Source of the DNA: Streptomyces griseoflavus
Lineage (GTDB): Bacteria; Actinomycetota; Actinomycetes; Streptomycetales; Streptomycetaceae
Assembly: GCF_014649995.1 (NCBI RefSeq)
Contig: NZ_BMUC01000025.1
Coordinates: forward strand, 1,822 to 65,821
Reading direction: 5' to 3'
Length of the DNA: 64,000 bases
Shown here: piece by piece, positions 50,152 through 60,469 of the stretch
Layout: each line of letters begins with the position of its first letter
Numbering within the stretch: the stretch's first letter is position 1
Notes under the pieces: model-generated
Databases searched by the model: none
Told to the model about the DNA's origin: nothing
What the model saw: the letters and a program-made list of their open reading frames with translations, nothing else
Translations under genes and position numbers: made by a program

Positions 50152-51516
50152 TTACTTGGCGACCTCGAGGGACTGCTTCTCCAGGGAGTCCACCGTCTTG
50201 GTGTCCGTCTGGGCGAGCGCGTCCTTGAGCGTCCCCTTGCCGCCGAGGGCTCCCGCGATGCCGTCGCCCATGAAGCGGTAGGTGTCGGTCATCGTCGGGC
50301 CGAAGGTCCAGTCCGTGGTGACGTTCTTGGAGGCGTCCGCGAAGACGTCGAAGATCTTCTGGCCGCCGTAGAAGTCCACCGGCTGCTGCAGGGCCTCCAG
50401 GTCGAGCCCCTTGACGGCCGCGGGGTAGAGACCGCCCTCACGGTTGAGGATCTCCAGTGCCTTCGGGTCGGTGTTCAGCCACAGCGCGAACTTCGCGGCC
50501 TCGTAGGGGTGCTTGCTCCTGCCGAGGACCGCCGTCGTCGAGCCGCCCCAGTTGCCGGCCTTGTTCTCGCCCGCGGACCACTGCGGCATCGGCGCGACGC
50601 CCCACGTGCCGGAGGTCGCCTTCGCGTTGTCGCGGATGGTGCTGTAGCCCCAGGCGGCGCTGACCCAGGTCGCGATCTCACCGTCGTTCCACGCCTTGTA
50701 GAGCGCCGGGGAGAAGCCCTGCAGGTCGGTCGCCACCAGCTTCTCGTCGATCATCTTCTGCCAGTAGTCCGCCACCTCGCCGGCGGCCGGGCTGTCGACG
50801 TCGACCTTCCACGCGTCGCCGTCCTGGCCGAACATGGTGGCGCCCTTCTGCCACAGCAGGCCGCTGAACCAGTTCGGGTCGGTCTGCGAGAAGTGCGTCA
50901 TGTACGCCTTGGGGTCGGCCTCCTTCAGCTTCTTGGCCGCCCGGTAGTACTCCTCCCAGGTCTTCGGGACGGATATGCCGTGCTTCTCGAACAGGTCCTT
51001 GCGGTAGAAGAGGGCCATCGGTCCGGTGTCCTGGGGCACCGCCCAGACGCCGTCCTCGCCGCCGGAGCCGAAGGTCACCTGCGACCAGGTCCACTTGACG
51101 AAGTCGTCCTCGGCGTCCTTGACGCCCGCGCACGCGGCGATGTCGGTGAGGCCCTCCTGGAGGCGGAAGCTCGCCAGCGAGTCGTACTCGATCTGACCGA
51201 GGTCGGGGGCGTTGCCCGCCTTCAGGGCGTTCGACATGTTCTGGTAGGTGCCGGCGTTGCCGTTCGGGGTCGACTTGACCGACACCTGGATGTCCGGGTT
51301 CTGGCGGTTCCACTCGGCCACGGCCTTCTCGACGCCGGGGATCCACGACCAGTACGTCAGCTCGACCTTGCCGTCGCTCTTCTCGCACGTGCCCTGGCCG
51401 CCCGAGGCGCTGTCCTTGGAGTCGGAGCTTCCACATGCCGCCGTGGCGAGCAGGGGGAGAGCGGCAAGGGCCACCAGAGCCCGGCGGAGCGCGGGGCGTT
51501 GAGTCCGCAGTGACAT
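50152..51516 (-). CDS. Sugar-binding lipoprotein of an ABC transporter
   Basis: 454 residues. A lipoprotein signal ends before Cys28 (LLATAACGSSD). The family-1 extracellular binding fold is shown by KVELTYWSWIPGVEKAVAEW, DLGQIEYDSLASFRLQEGLT and AAWGYSTIRDNAKA. With GH42 and GH36 downstream, galacto-oligosaccharides are the likely ligands. It is the first gene of the operon, behind an operator-like dyad and promoter at 51580-51605. Confidence 0.93.
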   Translation of the reverse strand: MSLRTQRPALRRALVALAALPLLATAACGSSDSKDSASGGQGTCEKSDGKVELTYWSWIPGVEKAVAEWNRQNPDIQVSVKSTPNGNAGTYQNMSNALKAGNAPDLGQIEYDSLASFRLQEGLTDIAACAGVKDAEDDFVKWTWSQVTFGSGGEDGVWAVPQDTGPMALFYRKDLFEKHGISVPKTWEEYYRAAKKLKEADPKAYMTHFSQTDPNWFSGLLWQKGATMFGQDGDAWKVDVDSPAAGEVADYWQKMIDEKLVATDLQGFSPALYKAWNDGEIATWVSAAWGYSTIRDNAKATSGTWGVAPMPQWSAGENKAGNWGGSTTAVLGRSKHPYEAAKFALWLNTDPKALEILNREGGLYPAAVKGLDLEALQQPVDFYGGQKIFDVFADASKNVTTDWTFGPTMTDTYRFMGDGIAGALGGKGTLKDALAQTDTKTVDSLEKQSLEVAK

Positions 51517-51579
51517 GGCGTCTCCTCAGGTGCGTGCCGCTCTGCTGCGTGTCTCGGAGCGGCCGGGTTGCGCACACAG

Positions 51580-51605
51580 TGACTGTTAACGACTCGTAAA
51601 GTCAA
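51580..51605 (-). promoter_or_regulatory. Promoter and repressor dyad of the galactoside operon
   Basis: On the minus strand, TTGACT (51605-51600), 18 bases, then CACTGT make a -35/-10 pair. The spacer is a dyad TTTACGA-G-TCGTTAA (six of seven pairs), flanked by TGACT/AGTCA arms. A repressor bound here, most likely the operon's own DeoR protein, would block polymerase. Confidence 0.6.
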
Positions 51606-51848
51606 CACAGTCCATCGGGAGATCACGGAACCAAACATAAAACGTTATCGAGGTGATGGGGGTCACGGGCAGTGGTCTCTACCAGCGGGAGTTGGCTTTG
51701 CCGATCGCGGGACGGGATTGTCGAACGTTGTCAGAGAACGATTCAGTGAATGTGCAGAAGTGAACCACGTCGGCCGTCGAGTCCTCGGCCGGGGCCGCGG
51801 GCAGAGGCAGGGGCGGGTGCCGTCATCGCGCCGGGCCGTTCGCACAAA

Positions 51849-51887
51849 GGTGTGGCGGGCCCGGCATTCCGCCGAGCCCGCCACACC
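51849..51887 (-). terminator. Terminator of the GH62 gene
   Basis: A 12-bp perfect stem GGTGTGGCGGGC/GCCCGCCACACC (51849-51860 with 51876-51887) closes a 15-base loop, 36 bases beyond the GH62 stop codon. Confidence 0.8.
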
Positions 51888-51922
51888 GGCCCCCTCTCGG
51901 GAGCGGGACCTCCGTCGTGCCG

Positions 51923-53389
51923 TCAGCGTCGCAGGGTCAGCAGACCCGGACGGTAGGGCAGGAGGCCGTAGTCACCGCCGGAGTTGGGGCTGCGTCCCTG
52001 GTAGAGCAACTGCAGGTTGCAGGGGTCGACGGTCATGGTCTGATCGGCACTGGTGCGGATCAGTTCGCCGTGACTGATGTCGTTGGTCCAGGTGGCTCCG
52101 CTGTTGGCCTTGCCGGCGAAGGGATTGCTCTCGGTCGCGGCCTGGGGCGTCCAGGAGCCGTTGAGGCTGGTGGCCGTGAACGAGCGGAAGTACCGGCCCT
52201 GCGAGCCGATCGCCTCGACGATCATGAGGTAGCGGTTCTGGCCCTGCAGCTTGTACACCTGCGGCGCTTCGAACAGGTTGTTCGTGGTGTCGCTCATGAC
52301 CACGGTCGAGGTCGAGCCGAAGCTGCCCGGGAAGTTCCCGATCGGCATGGAGGCCCGGTAGATCTTGCCGTTGTCGCCGGCGAAGAACAGGTACATGTTC
52401 GTGCCGTCACCGATGAGCGTCTGGTCGATGGGTCCCGTTCCGGAACCGGAGATGCTTCCGGAGAAGAGCACCTGCTCGGACGACCAGCCGTTCGGGTTCG
52501 TGGGGTCGGTCGAGGTCCGGTAGGAGAAGGCGGTCCCGCCCCACTGGTAGGCGAGCACCCAGATGTTCTTCGGCGCGAAGTGGAAGAGCGTGGGTGCGAC
52601 GGTCGAGTTGGACATGGCGTTCTGGCCGGCCGAGGCCATCTCCGGCCAGTTGGTGAACAGGCCGAAGTTCATCGAGCCCCACCTGGTCCCCGTGTCGTGC
52701 GTGGTCGCGTAGACGAGTTGCCTGCCGTTGTAGGGGGCGACGGTGAAGTCCTTGAGCGAGACCCACCCCTGCCTGGGCTGCGCCAGGGCGCCCGTCGACG
52801 TCCAGCGGTAGCTCGACGGGAGGTCGCACGAGCCGGGGGTCTCGGAGCCGACCTTGACGAGCTGCCACTGCTGGTTGGCGCCGCCCCAGTCGTCGTACTG
52901 GACGATGTTCGCGTTGTCGGCGGTGGAGGCGCCCTGCACTTCGAGGGCCTTGTCGCTGTGGCGCGAGACGAGCCGTACGTAGCCGTCCGGGCTGTCGACC
53001 AGCCGCCACTGCTGGTTGGTGCCGTTCAGGTCGGACCACTGGACGATCGAACCGCCGTTCGCGGTGGACCAGTTGTGGACGTCCAGCACCTTGCCCGAGT
53101 GGCGGGACTTGAGACGGTAGTAGCCGTTCCCGGAGTCGACGAACTGCCACTGCTGCTGGTTCTGGTCGTTCCTCGTCCACTGGGTGATGCGGGCGCCGTC
53201 GTCGGTCGCCAGGTTGTAGACGTCCAGCGCCTTGCCGCTGTTGCGGTTGACCAGCACGTACGAGGCGTTGGTGTCCACGGTCGCGGCCTCGGCGGGCTGG
53301 GCGCCGAGGAAGGTGGCCAGCAGCAGCAAGGGTGCGAGGACGCCGAGTAAGCGTCTTGGGCGGACCGGGGACGGTTGGCGGAACCACAT
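51923..53389 (-). CDS. Secreted GH62 alpha-L-arabinofuranosidase with ricin-type binding domain
   Basis: 488 residues. A signal peptide of about 35 residues ends near AEAATVD. Residues 40-170 are a three-fold ricin-type lectin/CBM13-like domain ([24 protein letters not shown] with QQWQ repeats). The C-terminal GH62 five-bladed propeller has [52 protein letters not shown] and [13 protein letters not shown]. It strips arabinose from arabinoxylan outside the cell. ATG 53389 has AAGGAGG upstream. It is divergent from the xylanase and shares a CGAAAGTTTCG-type operator. Confidence 0.93.
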   Translation of the reverse strand: MWFRQPSPVRPRRLLGVLAPLLLLATFLGAQPAEAATVDTNASYVLVNRNSGKALDVYNLATDDGARITQWTRNDQNQQQWQFVDSGNGYYRLKSRHSGKVLDVHNWSTANGGSIVQWSDLNGTNQQWRLVDSPDGYVRLVSRHSDKALEVQGASTADNANIVQYDDWGGANQQWQLVKVGSETPGSCDLPSSYRWTSTGALAQPRQGWVSLKDFTVAPYNGRQLVYATTHDTGTRWGSMNFGLFTNWPEMASAGQNAMSNSTVAPTLFHFAPKNIWVLAYQWGGTAFSYRTSTDPTNPNGWSSEQVLFSGSISGSGTGPIDQTLIGDGTNMYLFFAGDNGKIYRASMPIGNFPGSFGSTSTVVMSDTTNNLFEAPQVYKLQGQNRYLMIVEAIGSQGRYFRSFTATSLNGSWTPQAATESNPFAGKANSGATWTNDISHGELIRTSADQTMTVDPCNLQLLYQGRSPNSGGDYGLLPYRPGLLTLRR

Positions 53390-53469
53390 CAGAGGGCCTC
53401 CTTGAAGGTGGGGGGTGAGGTGACGCCGATGCACCACGGAGCGGCAGCCGAACCGGGCGAGTACGCGCT

Positions 53470-53480
53470 CGAATGTTTCG
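53470..53480. promoter_or_regulatory. Xylanase-type operator, GH62 side
   Basis: CGAATGTTTCG differs by one base from the perfect copy at 53669-53679. It lies 81 bases upstream of the GH62 start codon. Confidence 0.6.
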
Positions 53481-53668
53481 AAGTGATCCCGGATGTGTGA
53501 CGCCACAAGTTAGGGAGGCGTGACCCTCGGGTCAAGCGCTGTCACCGGATCCGACGGGCAAACAGTTCCGCCAGCCGGGCGCGAAAAGCCCGTAATCCGA
53601 GGGGAAGGTCGCAGGTGGAGCGCAATATGGGCTGCCGGTCCAGGTGTCCGGTCGCATCGACTGAGCAG

Positions 53669-53679
53669 CGAAAGTTTCG
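53669..53679. promoter_or_regulatory. Xylanase-type operator, GH10 side
   Basis: CGAAAGTTTCG is a perfect palindrome around a central G. This motif is known upstream of Streptomyces xylan-degradation genes as a LacI-family (BxlR-type) repressor site. A related CGAAA lies at 53705-53709. Confidence 0.72.
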
Positions 53680-53684
53680 AATAA

Positions 53685-55280
<1,596 letters not shown>

Positions 55281-55312
55281 CAGGGCCCGCACCACGACAT
55301 CGCCGATGACCG

Positions 55313-55345
55313 CGAGGGCCGCCGCCGTGACGGCGGCGGCCCTCG
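55313..55345 (+). terminator. Terminator of the xylanase gene
   Basis: A perfect 15-bp stem (55313-55327 with 55331-55345) closes a 3-base loop, 33 bases after the xylanase stop. Confidence 0.85.
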
Positions 55346-55458
55346 ACGGCGGAAACGGCCGGGTGGGCGTCACGACGGTCCGGTCCCGCGAGCGGTGCGC
55401 GGATCGGGGTGCCGTGCGATGCCGCGCCCTGCCGGCCCGTATGTGCAGAATCGTTGGT

Positions 55459-55815
55459 GTGGAAGCGCACCAGTCACCGCGCAGGACCCGGGACGGGCAC
55501 TTCGTCCTCATCGGGGGAAGGAGATGGCGGGCGACCGATCCGTCGGTTCCCGAGGAGATCGCCGCCCGCCTTCGACGCCACCTCATGGCGGCCCGTCGCG
55601 CGGTGCGCTCCGCGAAGACCGCGGGTGACGCACGGGCCGAGCGGGCGGCGCGTGCCCGCGTGCACCGGGCGAAGACCGCGCTGGGGGAACGCGGCACCCC
55701 CTGGTGGGACCAGCCCGAGGACGAACGCCGACGACGCTGGGAAGAAGGGCTCGCGCACCTCGACGCGCAGGCGCGGAGCCGAGGTCGCACGCATGACGAC
55801 AGAGGGGGCGCCTGA
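55459..55815 (+). CDS. Small conserved Streptomyces protein of unknown function
   Basis: 118 residues. GHFVLIGGRRWRATDPSVPE, LMAARRAVRSAKTAGDARAE and KTALGERGTPWWDQP resemble the front of a family often annotated as biopolymer transporter Tol in Streptomyces, though it has no membrane helix. It is mostly helical and basic. GTG 55459 is chosen because the frame's upstream part crosses the xylanase terminator; ATG 55441 is an alternative. It ends one codon before the GH43 gene and may be co-transcribed. Confidence 0.62.
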   Translation: MEAHQSPRRTRDGHFVLIGGRRWRATDPSVPEEIAARLRRHLMAARRAVRSAKTAGDARAERAARARVHRAKTALGERGTPWWDQPEDERRRRWEEGLAHLDAQARSRGRTHDDRGGA

Positions 55816-57357
55816 GTGGTCGAGCGCATGTATGACAATCCCGTGATCGGCGGGTTCCACCCCGATCCCAGCGTGTGCCGGGTCGGTGACGACTACTACC
55901 TGGTGTGTTCGAGCTTCGAGTACGTCCCCGGGCTGCCGCTCTTCCACAGCAGGGACCTGGTGCACTGGGAGCAGATCGGCAACGTGCTCGACCGGCCCGG
56001 ACAACTGCCGCTGCCCCTCCCCGGCGCCAAGGCGTCCGGCGGCCTGTACGCCCCCACGATCCGCCACCACGACGGGCGCTTCTGGGTCGTCGGCACCAAT
56101 GTCGACGGTGGCGGCAACTTCGTCGTCTCGGCCGATCGGCCCGAGGGGCCGTGGAGCGACCCGGTGTGGATCGACCTGCCCGGTATCGACCCCGACCTGG
56201 CGTGGGAGGAGGACGGCACCTGCTGGTGCGCCTTCTCCGGCTCCGAAGGGGGCATCAACATGGCCAGGATCGACCCGGTCAAGGGCCAGGTGCTGGAGGG
56301 CCCTCACGCCACGTGGTCGGGCAGCGGCCTGAAGTACCCCGAGGCACCGCACCTCTACCGCATCGGCGACTGGTGGTACCTGCTGATCGCGGAAGGCGGC
56401 ACCGAACGCGGCCACAGCGTGTCCGTGGCCCGCGGCCGCTCGCCGCGCGGCCCCTGGGAGGGCGCACCCGCCAACCCCCTGCTGTCCCACAGCGGCACCG
56501 ACCGACCCGTCCAGAACACCGGTCACGCCGACCTGGTGCAGGCTCCCGACGGCAGCTGGTGGATGGTGCTGCTCGGCGTCCGCCCCCGCGGCTTCACGCC
56601 CGACGTGCACGTACTCGGCCGCGAGACGTTCCTGACCCCCGTGGAGTGGGACGAGGACGGCTGGCCCGTCGTCACCCCCGTTCCCGAGCGCCACGCGGCC
56701 CCGGGCGGCGCCTGGCACCCCCTTCCGGTTCCGCCCGCCCGCGACGACTTCGACGGGCCCGCTCTGGCACCGCACTTCATCTCGCCGTTCGCCCGCCCGG
56801 AGGGCTCCTGGTCGCTCACCGAGCGCCCCGGCCGGCTGGTCCTCCACGCGACCGGCCCCACTCTGGACAGCCCCGGGTACACCTTCGTCGGCCGCCGCCA
56901 GCAGCACCACGACTGCCGCGTCACCGCCCTGCTCGACCCGGGCACGGGACGCGGCGGTCTCTGCGTGCGCCTGGACGAGGCCCACCACTACGAGGTGGAG
57001 GCCGGGGACGGGGAGGCCGCCGTGGTCGCCCGGATCGGGCCGCTGCGCCAGGCCGTGGCCCGCCGGCCGGTCCCGGCCGGGCCCCTGGTCCTGGCCGTGA
57101 CGATCCGGACGTCCGGCCTCGTGCCCGCGTCGCCCGGACTCACCGACGGCGGAACCACCGGCCCCGACACCCTCGCCTTCTGGCTCGGCGACCCCGACGC
57201 CCCGGACGCCCGGCCGCTCGCCGAACTGGACGGCCGCTACCTGTCCACCGAGGTCGCCTGCGGCTTCACCGGCCGTGTGATCGGCATGTACGCCACCGAG
57301 GGCGCGGTCGCCTTCGACTGGTTCGAGTACGTCCCGGCCCCGGCCCCGCCCAGGTGA
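55816..57357 (+). CDS. GH43-family beta-xylosidase/alpha-L-arabinofuranosidase
   Basis: 513 residues, no signal peptide. The GH43 propeller has the general-base Asp in GGFHPDPSVCRVGDDYYLV near residue 16, the second Asp in GIDPDLAWEEDG near 120, and the acid Glu in GLKYPEAPHLYRIG near 175. The C-terminal 200 residues are the beta-sandwich typical of xylosidases. It would split imported xylo-oligosaccharides to xylose or remove arabinose. GTG 55816 directly follows the previous stop; ATG 55828 is an alternative start. Confidence 0.92.
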   Translation: MVERMYDNPVIGGFHPDPSVCRVGDDYYLVCSSFEYVPGLPLFHSRDLVHWEQIGNVLDRPGQLPLPLPGAKASGGLYAPTIRHHDGRFWVVGTNVDGGGNFVVSADRPEGPWSDPVWIDLPGIDPDLAWEEDGTCWCAFSGSEGGINMARIDPVKGQVLEGPHATWSGSGLKYPEAPHLYRIGDWWYLLIAEGGTERGHSVSVARGRSPRGPWEGAPANPLLSHSGTDRPVQNTGHADLVQAPDGSWWMVLLGVRPRGFTPDVHVLGRETFLTPVEWDEDGWPVVTPVPERHAAPGGAWHPLPVPPARDDFDGPALAPHFISPFARPEGSWSLTERPGRLVLHATGPTLDSPGYTFVGRRQQHHDCRVTALLDPGTGRGGLCVRLDEAHHYEVEAGDGEAAVVARIGPLRQAVARRPVPAGPLVLAVTIRTSGLVPASPGLTDGGTTGPDTLAFWLGDPDAPDARPLAELDGRYLSTEVACGFTGRVIGMYATEGAVAFDWFEYVPAPAPPR

Positions 57358-57515
57358 CACCCGGGGTGCCCGCGCGGCTGCCCCCCGGCTCGGCCCCGAG
57401 CGTTCCCCCGGCATGATCTGCCGGAACTCCCCGGGCCGAACGGGTGCCGATGTACAGTGGACACCGCCTTTGACCTGCACAAAGCAGGCAGGGAGCCGTC
57501 TTCCGGGAGTCACAC
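57358..57515. other. Intergenic region and leader of the panD-like fragment
   Basis: No gene seen. TACAGT at 57453-57458 could be a -10 for the panD-like leader, and CCTGC/GCAGG forms a small hairpin in that leader near 57474-57489. Confidence 0.4.
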
Positions 57516-57548
57516 ATGCAGCGCACCATGTTCAAGTCCAAGATCTAG
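57516..57548 (+). pseudogene. panD: 5' fragment of a panD-like gene interrupted by an integration event
   Basis: ATG 57516, with GGGAG seven bases upstream, encodes MQRTMFKSKI and then TAG. The first residues of Streptomyces aspartate 1-decarboxylase (PanD) are M-x-RTM-x-KSKI, so this is the start of panD cut after ten codons. Sequence after it is AT-richer, has integrase-type repeats and leads to a recombinase gene. The remaining panD codons (starting HRATVTQ) are not in the window. The join is the likely attL. Confidence 0.62.
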
Positions 57549-57563
57549 CATTTGGGTTTTTTC

Positions 57564-57644
57564 GCAGGTCAGGGCCCTGATCGCTGCCTCCGGGTCAGCA
57601 AACGGTCAGCATCGAGTCGAACGGTGTCCGGCTTGCTGACCTGC
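57564..57644. repeat. Integrase arm-type repeats beside the attachment site
   Basis: GGTCAGCA occurs directly at 57593-57600 and 57604-57611 and inverted at 57634-57641. GCAGGTCAG (57564-57572) is a perfect inverted copy of CTGACCTGC (57636-57644). This spacing next to an integrase gene is typical of integrase or excisionase arm sites. Confidence 0.55.
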
Positions 57645-57699
57645 CCGTACGACTTGGGTCTGCCGGGCCGCCCATCGCCCTGTTCGGAAGGCTTGATAC

Positions 57700-58835
57700 G
57701 TGGCTCGACAGCTCGCTCGTGGGATGGGGTCGTTCTTCAAGGAGTGCGGTTGTTCCAGGCCGACGCGTTGTCCGCACCCGTATACGATTCGGTTCCGGGA
57801 CGCTCTCGGTAAGCAGCGTGAAGAGGCCGGCTACGACACGCAGGACGACGCGATCGAGCGTCTCACGCAGGTCTACGCAGAGAAGAAGACAACGGCGCCA
57901 TCTGTCGCCGAGGTTCGCTGCGAACTCGGTCAGCAGACGATCGTGGAAGACGCGAAGCAGTGGCGGCCTCGTCAGCGCAAGATGACGGAGTGCTCGACGA
58001 GATGGCACGTGGACAGCTTCATTAACGTGCACATCATCCCTCGTCTCGGGTCGCGGAAACTGAACTCGGTTACGCCCATTGTGGTCGCGCGCTTCCTGGA
58101 CGAATTGGAGACGGACGGGGTGGGGCGCGGAAACCAGGTGAATATCTTCCGCGTCCTCAAGGCGATCCTCCGGGACGCGTATGACAAGGGCGCTATGGCG
58201 GACGACCCTGTGAAGGGCGTCCAGGAACCGGAATACGTCCGCGAAAAGGTGGTCATCCCATCCCTCACCTACGTGAAGAAGGCCCTGACAGCCGCTGACG
58301 AAGATCTCGCGCTTGAGATCGTCATGATGGTGGGCTGCGGCTTGCGAAACGGGGAAGCCCGGGCAGTGAACGTCAACAACGTTGTGGCGGATGACGTCTA
58401 CCGGGTGCACGAGCAGATCCACTCCAACACGCACAGGCCGGCGAAGCTGAAGCATCGCAGGGCGGAGGAGTTCCGGAGGTTCCTCTGCCGCGCTCGGTGC
58501 GGGAGGCGATGGAGCGGTACGAGGAGAAGCGCGGCACCACGAGGGAGGGTTATCTGCTGTGCGGTCCGAGCGGCTACTACACGGAGCCGATGGAACGCCG
58601 CCGTGTGCAGAAGCTCTTCAAGGACCTGCCTGCAGCGGACGGTGTCGGCATCTACGGCTTCCGGCACTACTTCGCTTCGAACGCGCTCGGGAGCGGGATA
58701 CCGATCACCGACGTGGCTGAATGGATGGGCCACAAGTCGATCGAGGAGACGTATCGCACCTACCGGCATCTGATGCCGGGGAGCATCACCAAGGCGGCCC
58801 GCATCCTGGACACCGGCCTGTGGGACGCGACCTGA
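57700..58835 (+). pseudogene. Tyrosine recombinase (phage/ICE integrase) with frameshift
   Basis: The 5' part from GTG 57700 encodes an N-terminal Cys/His arm domain (FFKECGCSRPTRCPHPYTIR), the SAM-like core-binding domain, and the first catalytic Arg in GCGLRNGEAR. After AEEFR, near 58475-58477, the frame is lost. The correct continuation (EVPLPRSVREAMERYEEKR) lies in the +1 frame and carries YGFRHYFASNAL, GHKSIEETYRTYRHLM with the catalytic Tyr, to TGA 58835. One missing G explains it. Codon use is clearly less GC-rich than in neighbours, as expected for a mobile element. Confidence 0.85.
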
Positions 58836-59090
58836 GGCCGCAGCGAAGCCTGTCGGGGCTGCCCTCCGGTTTGGGCTGCAGCGGTACCCCATGGCACAGG
58901 TTGTAGAGACCTTCCAGGGACGTCTATGCCAGTCCAGTGCGGGCATGAAATTGCAGTTCAGAGCCACTTGATCCGGGAGCGAACGCACCCGCTCATCCGT
59001 CCGTACGAGGGGTGCGTGCCCCTTCCAGCGCGACCGGGTCGTGTGAGCGCAGGAGCGGGAACGGCCGGATCGACTAGCCCTACGGCAAGC
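58836..59090. other. Degraded region between recombinase and PaiB remnants
   Basis: No intact gene, and base composition is mixed. I could not find the rest of panD or a second copy of the attachment core here. Confidence 0.45.
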
Positions 59091-59610
59091 TGCGCGGGCA
59101 TCTCTCGCGGGGCAACCCGATCTGTGAGGCGCTGGCCTGCACGTCGAGGTGGTGGTGGCGTTCCTGGCCCCCAGCGCCTACATCTCGCCCGACCACTACG
59201 CCTCCCAGCCGCACTTCCCGACCTGGGCGTACGCGGCCGTGCACGTCACGGGCCGGCCGCGGCTGCTGGACGAGGTGCGCACCATGCGCCAGCTGGACGA
59301 CCTAATCGAGGGCCAGGAGAGCCGGCTCGCACCGAAGCAGCCCCGGTCGCTGCCGCGCCGGGCGAGCGCGCTGTTCGACGAGTACCTGCAGCTCATCCAA
59401 AGGTTCGAGATCCCGATCGGGCGCATCGACGGCGTGTACAAGCTCGGCCAGAACAAGTCCCCGGCCGACATGGCCTCCCAGGCACGGGCCTTCCGGGAGC
59501 GCGGCACGGACAGCATGGACCGGCTGGCCGACTACATCGAGCGGCACAACAACCTACCCAGGCAGGAGCACGGCCATGGCCCGGATCAGCCGGCGGACGC
59601 GGCCGGCTGA
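59091..59610 (+). pseudogene. PaiB-like FMN-binding negative regulator, truncated and frameshifted
   Basis: The first recognisable codons (59091 on) read YGKLRGHLSRGNPICEALA, the FMN-domain segment of PaiB. The frame then changes near 59130 and continues GLHVEVVVAFLAPSAYISPD, HYASQPHFPTWAYAAVHVTG, to TGA 59610. The N-terminal 60 or so residues are missing or scrambled. The C-terminal half is complete, so a short product is possible, but the family function (FMN-dependent repression) is unlikely. Confidence 0.75.
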
Positions 59611-59630
59611 TCCGGCGTACGTCGGCAGAA

Positions 59631-59670
59631 CGACGACGGCGCCGCCTCTTCGGAGGCGGCGCCGTCGTCG
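59631..59670. terminator. Strong bidirectional terminator with TTCG loop
   Basis: A perfect 18-bp stem (59631-59648 with 59653-59670) closes a TTCG tetraloop. It separates the PaiB remnant from the convergent TetR gene. Confidence 0.88.
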
Positions 59671-59675
59671 CGGTT

Positions 59676-60320
59676 TCACTTCTGGGCGGCTGCCCCAGCC
59701 AGTCCCTGGCGCAGCAGGGCGTAGGCGTGGTCGGTGTCGGCCACCGCCTCGGGGTAGACCTCGTCAGCGGACCGGCCGGCGACGATGCGCTGCCAGTTCA
59801 CCGACGCCAGGATGCGCTCGGTGGCGATGACCTGGCCGGCCAGCAGGGCGGCCGTGATCTCGCGGTCGGAGTCCAGCGCGTCGACCAGGGCCTGGGCGAG
59901 CGCCTCCTCGGCCTGGGCCAGGTACTGGCTGACGCGTGCCACCAGGCTGGGCGTGGAGTACACGAGGTGGTGGAAGGCGAGGACGTCCTCGTCGTCGTTG
60001 AGCCCTGTGATGGGGTCCCGGGCCGCCAACCCGTCCAGGAAGTGCTGGTGCAGGGCGTCGATCGCGGACACCCCGGGCGGCCGCTCCGCGACGACGGTGC
60101 TGCTCACCGTCTGGTGGTCGGCGAAGCGGTGGACGACCAGGTCTTCCTTGGTGGGGAAGTACTTGAACAGCGTGGGTTTGGAGACCTCGGCGACGGCCGC
60201 GATGTCGACGACCGAGACCTGGTCGAACCCGTGTTCAAGGAAGAGCGTGATCGCCGTGTCGGAGATCGTCTCTCGCGTTCGCTGTTTCTTGCGCTCCCGC
60301 AAGCCCATCGGCGCATTCAC
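59676..60320 (-). CDS. TetR-family regulator of the adjacent efflux pump
   Basis: 214 residues. The TetR domain is RERKKQRTRETISDTAITLF, LEHGFDQVSVVDIAAVAEVS and KPTLFKYFPTKEDLVVHRF. GTG 60320 is used because TAGGAT on the minus strand (60332-60327) lies six bases upstream, with TTGCCC at -35, giving a leaderless message. It is divergent from the MFS exporter, the classical repressor-pump arrangement. Confidence 0.9.
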   Translation of the reverse strand: MNAPMGLRERKKQRTRETISDTAITLFLEHGFDQVSVVDIAAVAEVSKPTLFKYFPTKEDLVVHRFADHQTVSSTVVAERPPGVSAIDALHQHFLDGLAARDPITGLNDDEDVLAFHHLVYSTPSLVARVSQYLAQAEEALAQALVDALDSDREITAALLAGQVIATERILASVNWQRIVAGRSADEVYPEAVADTDHAYALLRQGLAGAAAQK

Positions 60321-60326
60321 CAGGCC

Positions 60327-60405
60327 ATCCTAGCACATCCCCTTACCCGGGCAATCAGATGACTGAGTCTGCGAATTGACTTGGTTAAGGAATCTGCTCT
60401 AGTGT
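60327..60405. promoter_or_regulatory. Divergent TetR/MFS promoters and operator
   Basis: Minus strand: TTGCCC (60354-60349), 16 bases, TAGGAT (60332-60327). Plus strand: TTGACT (60376-60381), 18 bases, TAGTGT (60400-60405). A dyad TT-n-CCCGGG-n-AA at 60343-60354 overlaps the minus -35 and is a candidate TetR site. Confidence 0.6.
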
Positions 60406-60469
60406 CCGCCAGCGGAAAACGGACGGGCCGGACCGAGCGCCGCCCGCGGTGAGGGAAGGACATCAGGAC

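Larger units (their letters stand above)
51517..51922. other. Intergenic region upstream of the galactoside operon
   Basis: 406 bases without a gene. Besides the promoter and terminator listed separately, AACGTTATC near 51647 and AACGTTGTC near 51724 form an imperfect direct repeat that could bind a LacI-type regulator. Confidence 0.4.

Noticed and set aside
55306-55458. Upstream extension of the small protein before the GH43 gene
   Set aside because: It would start inside the 15-bp xylanase terminator hairpin and has no ribosome site.
57440-57550. tRNA gene as the integration target
   Set aside because: I could not fold a cloverleaf or find a TTCGAAT-type arm. The PanD-like codons with a ribosome site explain the sequence better.
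59196-59516. Minus-strand frame opposite the PaiB remnant
   Set aside because: No domain or ribosome site; the plus strand matches PaiB clearly.
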